A program made the translations under genes and the position numbers. Shown in pieces: positions 57,318 to 64,000 of a stretch of DNA of 64,000 nucleotides (positions are counted from its first letter, which is position 1; each line of letters begins with the position of its first letter). The DNA comes from G020354025 sp964621455 (GTDB lineage: Bacteria > Fidelibacterota > Marinisomatia > SCGC-AAA003-L08 > TS1B11): NCBI GenBank assembly GCA_964621455.1, contig CAZULW010000003.1, positions 1-64,000 of the forward strand, read 5' to 3'. The notes beneath the pieces are model-generated. The model was not told the DNA's origin. It did no database searches and saw only the letters and a list, made by a program, of their open reading frames with translations.

Positions 57318-58933
57318 CCCGTGCCCGTTAAAAACTGCCCCTTCAGGCCCAGCTTGAACCGGGTGGCTTGGCTATAGGCGGAGATAGTCCGGTTGATTTT
57401 CCAGGTAACATCACCGGCACAGGTATACAAGCTACCTTCGCCGGTCAGGAGTCGATCCAGTTCGGCTATCACCAGCCAGGCGGGACGGGCCTGGCCTTTG
57501 GGCTCCAGGGCCGGCTGCATCCACTGGACCAGGCCCCGGTCATTGGTCACGGTACCTTCCCGCTCAAAGGGAGCCGCTACCGGCAGCACCAGGTCTGCCA
57601 GCTCAGTGACGCTCGACTCGTTGCTGGCTAACACCATCTTGAACGGGGAAGCCTCGAAGATCTTCTTCAGGTCGGTCGTTACCGCGGCCCGGCCATCTGC
57701 GTCCATAACCAGGAGTATACCAACCTCGCTCTTGAGCAAGGATTTGAGTCCAGCGGCCAGCTTGCCGATCATGTCCTCAGCACCCCGGCGGTTGCCGCCC
57801 TTGTCGCCACTGATTCTGAAATCGGCGGGGAACGTCTGTTCCGCTTCCCGCTTTACCGGGATGAAAGCCACGTTTTTCTCCTCTGAGAGGCGCTGCATCA
57901 GCTGGCTCAGAAGGAAGCTGCTCTCGTTGGGGAAGGTGGGCGAGATCAAGGCCCGTACACCCTCCTTGCCCCCATGCTTGCCTATCTGATCCACCACGGT
58001 CCGGTAAGCTTGGTCCCAGCTGAGCGCCTTCCACTCCCGCCCGGCTCGCAGTTGAGGCTCAACCAAAGTATCTTCCGTGTATTTATGGAAGGCATAGCGG
58101 CCATCATCACAGATGAAGTGACCGTTGGCCTGCTCGTTCTCGCGGCTGACGATCCGGTAGACCCGATTGTCCGAACGGATCCCTTCGGGATTGGCAGCAT
58201 CCACAGTGATACTGCACCCGGCGCTGCACTCCGTACAGACCGAAGGCGTGTGGGACAGGTGCCAGACCCGGGTGGAGTGGATATAGTCTTTCAGCAGCAG
58301 GGCACCCACCGGACAGATGTCCGCTACGTTGCCCGCCAGCGGATTATCCAGCGGCTTTCCATTGAATACGGCAATTTCGTTGTGATAGCCCCGGTTCTGC
58401 ACGAACAGCTCGCCGGTTCCGGCAATCTCCCGGGTAAAACGGATGCACCGGGTACACATGATACAGCGGTTAAGGTTAATGACCACGCCCGATCCCAATT
58501 CTTCGTTGGGCCGGACCCGCTTATCTTCGATAAACCGGCTGTGGGCATGGCCGTACTTGAATGAATAATCCTGCAGGAAGCACTCCCCGGCCTGGTCACA
58601 TACCGGGCAGTCCAAAGGGTGGTTGATGAGCAGAAACTCCAACACCAGCTTCCGGGCGGCGACCACCTTTTCGGTCCTGGTACGTACCACCATATCATAC
58701 TTGCCGTCGAGCTTCCTTTCGGGAGGCAGCTCGCTGACCGGTGTGGAACAGGCGGTCTGGAGCTTGGGCATTCCCTCCACCTCCACTATGCACATGCGGC
58801 AGCTGCCTGCGATGGACAGGGCCGGATGGTAGCAGTAATGGGGAATCTCGATGCCGGCTTTCAGGGCGGCGTCAAGGACCATTGTACCGCTTGGGACCTC
58901 CAGCTCGTGTTCGTCTATCTTGAGCAGGGACAT
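57314..58933 (-). CDS. nuoG: NADH-quinone oxidoreductase subunit G (short form)
   Basis: This protein has 539 residues, shorter than the 650-900 usual for NuoG. The N-terminal [2Fe-2S] domain (CYHPALSIAGSCRMC), the His-ligated cluster region (DCPVCDQAGEC), CIMCTRCIRF and the molybdopterin-type motif CTECSAGC are all present. The C-terminal molybdopterin-like domain is cut down to about 280 residues, keeping ELADLVLPVAAPFEREGT. It is therefore functional for electron wiring but compact. It overlaps nuoF by one base. Confidence 0.94.
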   Translation of the reverse strand: MSLLKIDEHELEVPSGTMVLDAALKAGIEIPHYCYHPALSIAGSCRMCIVEVEGMPKLQTACSTPVSELPPERKLDGKYDMVVRTRTEKVVAARKLVLEFLLINHPLDCPVCDQAGECFLQDYSFKYGHAHSRFIEDKRVRPNEELGSGVVINLNRCIMCTRCIRFTREIAGTGELFVQNRGYHNEIAVFNGKPLDNPLAGNVADICPVGALLLKDYIHSTRVWHLSHTPSVCTECSAGCSITVDAANPEGIRSDNRVYRIVSRENEQANGHFICDDGRYAFHKYTEDTLVEPQLRAGREWKALSWDQAYRTVVDQIGKHGGKEGVRALISPTFPNESSFLLSQLMQRLSEEKNVAFIPVKREAEQTFPADFRISGDKGGNRRGAEDMIGKLAAGLKSLLKSEVGILLVMDADGRAAVTTDLKKIFEASPFKMVLASNESSVTELADLVLPVAAPFEREGTVTNDRGLVQWMQPALEPKGQARPAWLVIAELDRLLTGEGSLYTCAGDVTWKINRTISAYSQATRFKLGLKGQFLTGTG

Positions 58934-60255
58934 CAGGCGGTCACCTCTTCCTGAATGGGTCCCTTTGTGACCGGCAGGCAGGCTTCAAACTCGTCACGGA
59001 ATTTTTCAACAAAAGCCCTGACCGGCCAGGCTACTGCTTCCCCGAAGGGGCAGATGGTCTTGCCGAAACTCCCCCTGGAGAAGTCGATGAGACCGCCGAT
59101 ATTGTCGGTAATATCCAGGATCAGGTCAATATCTTCCTTTCTCCCCCGACCCCGGGTGAAGCGGTGGAGGATTTTGATCAGCCAGGTGGTGCCCTCCCGG
59201 CAGGGGGTGCACTGGCCGCACGACTCATGGGCATAAAAGCGGGCGACATTATAGCAGGCCTGCACCATGTCGGCCGTCTCGTCCATCACGATGATCCCCG
59301 CCGAGCCCAGCATGCTCCCGGCCGCCGTCAGCGACGGGAAATCCATCTTCAGATCCTCAATCTCATCGGCGGTGAGGAGCGGAGCGGAGCTGCCGCCGGG
59401 AATGACGGCCTTCAGCTTCCTGCCCTCCGGAGTACCGCCGGCTCGAATGAAGATAAGATTGGTGAGTTTCGTCCCCATGGGGGCTTCGTAAACCCCGGGC
59501 TTCTTCACGTGGCCGCTGAGGCAGTATAACTTGGGCCCCGGGCTGTCGGGGCTGGCGCCGATGCTGCGGAACCATTCGGCCCCGTCATTTATTATGTGGG
59601 GCAGGTTGGACAGGGTCTCCACGTTGTTAACGATGGTGGGGCAGCGCATATAGCCTTCGATGGCCGGGAAGGGCGGCTTGATCCGGGGCCAGCCGCGCTT
59701 ACCTTCCAACGACTCGATGAGGGCCATCTCCTCCCCGCAGATATAGGCCCCCCCGCCCCGGTGGACCAGGATGTCAAGGCGATAATTGCCGCCGAAAATT
59801 CCCTTACCCAATATGTTACTTGCCCGACACTCTTCCAGGGCCGCTTCCAGCAGACGGGCCTCTTTTACAAACTCCCCCCGGATATAGATGAAGGCCAGGT
59901 GGCAGTCAATGGCCTTGCTGGCGATGATCATTCCCTCAATCAGCTGATGGGGGTTGTGAGTGATGAGCAGCCGGTCCTTAAAGGTTCCCGGCTCGCCCTC
60001 ATCGGCATTGCATATCAGGTACTTGGGCTGCTTGGTACCCTTGGGAATAAAACCCCATTTCACTCCCGCCGGAAAGCCCGCGCCCCCGCGACCCTGAAGG
60101 TTCGAGTCTTTCACCACCTGGATGATCTCATCGCCGCTCATATCCAGGACCACCTTGCGGGCCGCCCGGTAGCCCTCGTGGGCCAGATAGTAGACCAGAG
60201 TAGCCGAGCCGGGCTGGCCGGAATGCCTGGTCAGGATGGGCTGGTAGTCATTCAC
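58933..60255 (-). CDS. nuoF: NADH-quinone oxidoreductase subunit F
   Basis: The 440-residue NADH-binding flavoprotein has LQGRGGAGFPAGVKW (NADH), CNADEGEPGTFKDR and GAGAYICGEE-type FMN site (here GGGAYICGEEMAL). The [4Fe-4S] N3 ligands are in ESCGQCTPCREGT. It is 210 bases downstream of nuoE; a repeat-filled gap separates them, the only large break in nuoA-M. Confidence 0.96.
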   Translation of the reverse strand: MNDYQPILTRHSGQPGSATLVYYLAHEGYRAARKVVLDMSGDEIIQVVKDSNLQGRGGAGFPAGVKWGFIPKGTKQPKYLICNADEGEPGTFKDRLLITHNPHQLIEGMIIASKAIDCHLAFIYIRGEFVKEARLLEAALEECRASNILGKGIFGGNYRLDILVHRGGGAYICGEEMALIESLEGKRGWPRIKPPFPAIEGYMRCPTIVNNVETLSNLPHIINDGAEWFRSIGASPDSPGPKLYCLSGHVKKPGVYEAPMGTKLTNLIFIRAGGTPEGRKLKAVIPGGSSAPLLTADEIEDLKMDFPSLTAAGSMLGSAGIIVMDETADMVQACYNVARFYAHESCGQCTPCREGTTWLIKILHRFTRGRGRKEDIDLILDITDNIGGLIDFSRGSFGKTICPFGEAVAWPVRAFVEKFRDEFEACLPVTKGPIQEEVTA

Positions 60256-60465
60256 GACAGATCCTCACCGCTGAGGTTACAGCTTTTACCGCTGAGGCAT
60301 GCCCCTCTGGGCGTAGCCCAACGGGCGAGCCTGAGCCCAGCCGAAGGGACGCAGAGACCGCTGAGATTTTTTTTCATCAAGACCATGAACTAATCTTCTT
60401 TCTTATCCTGTCTGATTTTCTTTCTTCTCTGCGATCTCTGTGATCTCTGTGGTTAATCTCTTCTG
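60256..60465. repeat. Repeat-filled gap between nuoE and nuoF
   Basis: Bases 60301-60335 are identical to 35278-35312 within the MBL-fold gene. They are flanked by ACCGCTGAGG (60287) and by GCAGAGACCGCTGAGAT/CTCTGTGATCTCTGTGGTT arms (60351-60459) of the CAGAG/CTCTG family. The element has split the nuo operon but left it on one strand. Confidence 0.65.
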
Positions 60466-60939
60466 TCATGACAGCTTGTCCAGTATCCGGTTCAGCTTCT
60501 CCGTGGTTACCTTCTCATAATAATCGTCGTTGATCTGCACAACGGGCGCCGTTCCACAGGCCCCCAGACACTCCACCTTGAGGAGAGTGAACCTCCCGTC
60601 CGGCGTGGTCTCACCCGCCTTTATCTGGTACTTGCGGGAAAGGTGGTCTACGATCTCGTCCGCCCCGGCCAGGCTGCACGAAAGGGTCTGGCACACCTGA
60701 AGCAGGTACTTCCCGCGTGGCCCGGCATGGAACATGGTATAGAAAGAGACTGTATCCATCAGGGAAGCGGGGGTGATGTCCAGCATCTGTGCCAGGGCTT
60801 CGATAGTCTCCCTGGTGAGGTAGCCCTCCTGTTCCTGGGCCAGGTGCAGGGCCGGCAAAGTAATGGACCGTTTGTCCGGATACTGACTCAGCAGAGCGCT
60901 GAAACGCTTCTTCCGGTCAGCCGTGAAGGTAAAACTCAC
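60466..60939 (-). CDS. nuoE: NADH-quinone oxidoreductase subunit E
   Basis: The 157-residue thioredoxin-like subunit has the four [2Fe-2S] N1a cysteines (CQTLSC and CLGACGTAP). The VSFYTMFHAGPRGKY block is conserved. It overlaps nuoD by four bases. Confidence 0.95.
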   Translation of the reverse strand: MSFTFTADRKKRFSALLSQYPDKRSITLPALHLAQEQEGYLTRETIEALAQMLDITPASLMDTVSFYTMFHAGPRGKYLLQVCQTLSCSLAGADEIVDHLSRKYQIKAGETTPDGRFTLLKVECLGACGTAPVVQINDDYYEKVTTEKLNRILDKLS

Positions 60940-62135
60940 CGGTCCAGCTCCCCGGCAATCACATTCAGGCTTCCCAGAATCGCCACCGTATCCGACACAG
61001 TCATGTTTTCCATCATTGCGGGAAACGCCGAGTAGTTGATTAATGATGGAGGACGGGTCCGCACCCGGTAGGGTTCCCGGCCGCCGTCGCTGACGAGGAA
61101 ATAGCCCAGCTCCCCGTTCGGACTCTCGGTGGGGACGTAAGCCTCGCCCACCGGAGGGGTAAAACCCTGGTTCTCCATGGTGATCATAAAATGGTGAATC
61201 AGCCCCTCAATGGAATTGAACATCTCGTCCCGGGGCGGGAGAATATACTTGGAATCGGCGTCAACGTTAACCGGGCCGCCCGGCAGCTTCTCCAGAACCT
61301 GACGGCAGATCTTCATGCTTTCCCGTATCTCGTTGAGCCGTAAGAGGTAGCGGTCGTAAACGTCGCCGTTCTTGCCGATAATAACATCAAAGTCGAAGTC
61401 CTCGTAAGAAGAGTAAGGTTCCTTTACCCGCAGGTCGTAATCCACGCCGGATGCCCGCGCGACGGGCCCGGTCAGGCCGTACGAGATGGCATCATCGTGG
61501 CCGATGGCGCCGATATCCCTGGTCCGGTCCAACCAGATGCGGTTGTGGGTCAGCAGGCCGTCAATTTCCTTGATGGTGGCAGGAACCCTGTCCAGCAACT
61601 CACGCGCCGCCGGTATGAAAGTATCGGGCAGGTCCCGCATGAGGCCCCCTACCCGGGTATAGCTGGTGGTGAGGCGGGCCCCGCAAGCCAGCTCAAACAG
61701 ATCGTAGATCCGCTCCCGCAGGCGGAAACCGTAAAGAAAGACAGTAAAGGCCCCGATATCCACCGCCTGCATCCCGATCTGCAGCACGTGATCAGCGATG
61801 CGGGACAACTCGCACATTAATACCCGGATATACCGGGCGCGCCTGGGCACCTCAATATCCAGCAGCTTCTCCGCCGCCAGGGCGAACGCGACGTTGTTGC
61901 ACATGGGCGAAAAGTAGTTCATCCGGTCGGTAACGGTAATGTACTGATTGTAGTCCAGGTGCTCGCCCAGCTTTTCAAATCCACAGTGGAGGAAGCCGAT
62001 CTCCGGTGTGACCTTGGTGACCACTTCGCCATCAATCTCCATAACCACCCGGAGGGTTCCGTGGGTGGCAGGGTGGGAAGGCCCGAAGTTCAGGACCAGC
62101 TTCTCGGTGCTCAGCTCTTTGGCTTCCAGGGTCAT
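60936..62135 (-). CDS. nuoD: NADH-quinone oxidoreductase subunit D
   Basis: This 399-residue subunit starts at ATG 62135, overlapping nuoC in ATGA; an in-frame ATG at 62159 is less likely. FGPSHPATHGTLRV, GFLHCGFEK, the quinone-site His and Tyr region, and the C-terminal SPNGELGYFLVSDG are visible. It is separate from nuoC, not fused. Confidence 0.96.
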   Translation of the reverse strand: MTLEAKELSTEKLVLNFGPSHPATHGTLRVVMEIDGEVVTKVTPEIGFLHCGFEKLGEHLDYNQYITVTDRMNYFSPMCNNVAFALAAEKLLDIEVPRRARYIRVLMCELSRIADHVLQIGMQAVDIGAFTVFLYGFRLRERIYDLFELACGARLTTSYTRVGGLMRDLPDTFIPAARELLDRVPATIKEIDGLLTHNRIWLDRTRDIGAIGHDDAISYGLTGPVARASGVDYDLRVKEPYSSYEDFDFDVIIGKNGDVYDRYLLRLNEIRESMKICRQVLEKLPGGPVNVDADSKYILPPRDEMFNSIEGLIHHFMITMENQGFTPPVGEAYVPTESPNGELGYFLVSDGGREPYRVRTRPPSLINYSAFPAMMENMTVSDTVAILGSLNVIAGELDR

Positions 62136-62671
62136 TCGACGCTCTTCGCTTCCTGCCACTTGCTGCCGATACGGCGTTTTATTACCGGGAAGTTGCTCCG
62201 TTCCCCGCGCCCCTGGAGGGGATAGTCCTTCCGCAGGGGGTGGTACCGGAAGTCATCGGGGGTCATGATGCGCCTCAGGTTCGGATGGCCGCTGAACTCG
62301 ATGCCGAACAGGTCATAGACCTCCCGCTCCTGCCAGTCAGCCGTATTCCACAGGGGGCAGACGGACGGCAGTGAGGGATGCTCCTCATCCACCCATGCGC
62401 GGACCACGATCCGCCGGGCCTCATACTGGTTGAGGAGGTGATAGACCACCGCAAAGCGGGCCTGCCCGCCCGTCTCCAGATGATCTACCGCCGTGATATC
62501 CGCAAGAAAGTTGAAGGCGAACCTAGGGTCGGTTTTCAGCGTTCTCAGTAGATCAAGCACCTGCGCGCCGCGGATATGAATGGTCAGCATATCCCGGAAA
62601 TCGGTTATCTCAAGGAAGGAATCGGGGAACTTATCCTTGAGGAAAACGGCCAGTTGATGCTTGGGCAGCAT
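62132..62671 (-). CDS. nuoC: NADH-quinone oxidoreductase subunit C
   Basis: The 179-residue peripheral-arm subunit has ADITAVDHLE, FAVVYHLLN and the signature WQEREVYDLFGIEFSGHPNLRRI followed by HPLRKDYPL. It starts four bases after nuoB. Confidence 0.95.
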   Translation of the reverse strand: MLPKHQLAVFLKDKFPDSFLEITDFRDMLTIHIRGAQVLDLLRTLKTDPRFAFNFLADITAVDHLETGGQARFAVVYHLLNQYEARRIVVRAWVDEEHPSLPSVCPLWNTADWQEREVYDLFGIEFSGHPNLRRIMTPDDFRYHPLRKDYPLQGRGERSNFPVIKRRIGSKWQEAKSVE

Positions 62672-62675
62672 AGAT

Positions 62676-63179
62676 CTAGGTAGTGGTTTCTTCCACCGGC
62701 GGCTTATAGTGGCTCAGGGAATCCCGCTCGATCAGCTTCTGAATCTTGATGAGCGCGTCGAGGAAGGCCTCAGGCCGCGGCGGGCACCCGGGAATGTATA
62801 CATCCACCGGGATGAAGTTGTCGATACCCTGGATCACGCTGTAGGTATTGAACACCCCGCCGCAGGAGGCGCAGGCCCCCATGCTTATCACCCACTTGGG
62901 CTCCGGCATCTGCTCGTAGATGCGGGTCAGGACGGGCATCATCTTGATTGGAATCCGCCCCGCTACAACGAGCAGGTCCGACTGCCGTGGTGAGAACCGG
63001 ATGGCTTCGGCACCGAACCGCGCCAGGTCGTGGCGCGAGGCCATAACCGACATGAACTCAATCCCGCAGCAGGCGGTCCCGAAAGGCATGGGCCAGAGCG
63101 AATTCTTCCGTGCCCAGTTGGCAAAGGCATCGATCGTAGTGGTCAGCCAGTTTCCCTTCACGCTTCGATCTACTCCCAT
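62676..63179 (-). CDS. nuoB: NADH-quinone oxidoreductase subunit B
   Basis: The 167-residue subunit carries cluster N2: ligands in GTACCGIEFM, MGACASCGG and YIPGCPPRPEA. It overlaps nuoA by ten bases. Confidence 0.96.
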   Translation of the reverse strand: MGVDRSVKGNWLTTTIDAFANWARKNSLWPMPFGTACCGIEFMSVMASRHDLARFGAEAIRFSPRQSDLLVVAGRIPIKMMPVLTRIYEQMPEPKWVISMGACASCGGVFNTYSVIQGIDNFIPVDVYIPGCPPRPEAFLDALIKIQKLIERDSLSHYKPPVEETTT

Positions 63180-63535
63180 TCAAACACTCCTTTCCGCCAG
63201 ACGTACACATAGCCGAAGAGCAGCACGGCCAGGAAGAACAACATCTCGTAGAGGATAAAGGGACTCCGTACGATGAAATCCCTGAAAACCACCGCCCAGG
63301 GATAGAGGAAGACCACCTCGATATCGAAGATGATAAACACCAGTCCCACGATGAAGTAACGAATATTGAGGCGGGTATGAGTGGGGGCCAGCGGGTCCAT
63401 GCCCGACTCATAGGGAGAGAGTTTGACCTTATCCCTTACCCGCGGTCCAACGATGTGGGTGAGCAGCAACAGCGAGACGGCAAATCCCGCCGCCAGGGCA
63501 AACACAAACAGGACAGGTAAGTAGTCGCTGATCAT
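63170..63535 (-). CDS. nuoA: NADH-quinone oxidoreductase subunit A
   Basis: From ATG 63535 the protein has 121 residues with three helices. KLSPYESGMDPLAPTHTRLNIRYF and FDIEVVFLYPWAV are the family signatures. The longer open frame upstream overlaps the thioesterase gene and is not NuoA-like. It is first in nuoA-N, 22 bases after the thioesterase stop, so it may share that gene's promoter. Confidence 0.94.
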   Translation of the reverse strand: MISDYLPVLFVFALAAGFAVSLLLLTHIVGPRVRDKVKLSPYESGMDPLAPTHTRLNIRYFIVGLVFIIFDIEVVFLYPWAVVFRDFIVRSPFILYEMLFFLAVLLFGYVYVWRKGVFEWE

Positions 63536-63557
63536 GATCCAGTCGAATATAATACGG

Positions 63558-64000
63558 TCATGGCCGGGAACCCTCGGCCTTGATACGCTTGAGACGTTCC
63601 TCTCTTCTCTTCCGGGCCGCCTCATAGCGGCGCTTCTCATCCTCCGTAGTGGGCATTACCTTAGGCACCGGCGTGGGGCGCCCCTCTTCGTCCAGAGCAA
63701 CGAAGGTGAGGTAGGCCGAGCTGGTGTGCCGCTTTTCCCCGGTGATGGGATGCTCAGCCTCGATCCGCACACCCACCTCCATGGAGGTGCGGTCCGCGTA
63801 GTTCACCGAGGCCATGAGGATCATGATCTCACCCACTTTCACGGGGTGGTGAAAGCTCAGATGGTCCACCGAAGCCGTCACTATCACCTTGCGACAATGG
63901 CGCATGGCCGCCATGGCCGCGCACATATCCATCAGGTGCATCACCTTCCCGCCCAGCACACTCCCCAGCATATTGGCGTCGTTGGGCAGTACCATTTCGT
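63558..64000 (-). CDS. Acyl-CoA thioesterase, hotdog fold (5' end outside window)
   Basis: At least 146 residues are visible. LPNDANMLGSVLGGKVMHLMD (key residues N, G, D) marks the YciA/BACH-type hotdog thioesterase that hydrolyses acyl-CoA. SVDHLSFHHPVKVGEIM and SSAYLTFVALDEEGRP complete the domain, and the tail is Arg/Lys/Glu-rich. The frame is open across the window edge (a Glu codon precedes the first ATG), and relatives begin about 15 residues earlier, so the start is not in the window. Confidence 0.88.
   Translation of the reverse strand, partial: EMVLPNDANMLGSVLGGKVMHLMDMCAAMAAMRHCRKVIVTASVDHLSFHHPVKVGEIMILMASVNYADRTSMEVGVRIEAEHPITGEKRHTSSAYLTFVALDEEGRPTPVPKVMPTTEDEKRRYEAARKRREERLKRIKAEGSRP

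Overview
The window looks like a chromosomal segment of an uncultured, diderm (Gram-negative-type) bacterium with a GC-rich genome. It encodes Omp85 and TamB, a LolC/E/D-type lipoprotein exporter, a 14-subunit NADH dehydrogenase, c-di-AMP synthase and the PdxST route to PLP. Protein style and gene mix (ClpC with an outer membrane, a GAPDH-like protein of archaeal type, many intergenic palindromes) suit a candidate phylum near the FCB group (Marinimicrobia, KSB1 or Calditrichota-like). That placement is inference. No rRNA or tRNA gene was recognised.

Layout. 1-5.6 kb is accessory DNA: nested palindromic repeats, a small metal-ligand-rich membrane protein, a winged-helix protein, and a compact locus made of a HigB-type toxin, a HigA/ImmA-IrrE fusion, a Beta-family protein and a convergent, overlapping sce7726-type protein with a PD-(D/E)XK nuclease signature. 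From 5.6 kb to the end every gene lies on the minus strand. 5.6-16 kb holds rmuC, a MoxR/DUF58/Bat-like operon with a TPR lipoprotein, an Omp85 protein and tamB. 16-20.6 kb holds the chaperone dnaK and clpC. 20.6-35.4 kb is a long, tightly coupled housekeeping series (transcription order: MBL hydrolase, homocysteine methyltransferase/MTHFR, tilS, hpt, ftsH, folP, cdaA, prfB, lysS, lolC, lolE, lolD). prfB is expressed through a programmed +1 frameshift that is readable in the sequence.

35.4-45.7 kb carries an archaeal-type GAPDH-like protein, two tiny membrane proteins, a YbdK-type carboxylate-amine ligase, a stranded C-terminal piece of methylmalonyl-CoA mutase, the pdxS-pdxT-dxs operon, nrnA-dcd-ispH and cobO. 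46.1-48.3 kb is a recent tandem duplication of about 1.08 kb. Each copy holds a secreted TPR protein whose GC-rich signal-peptide region is fused to a strikingly AT-rich body. 48.4-63.5 kb is a complete nuoA-N operon with a NhaD-like Na+/H+ antiporter between nuoM and nuoN. The window ends inside an acyl-CoA thioesterase.

The most unusual theme is the repeat load. Several families of short palindromes fill the intergenic gaps. Members of one family also sit in frame inside two conserved genes (a LolC/E-type permease and an MBL-fold hydrolase), in opposite orientations, and have not destroyed either reading frame. This resembles Rickettsia palindromic elements. The other candidate for novelty is the HigB/HigA-ImmA/Beta/sce7726 locus.
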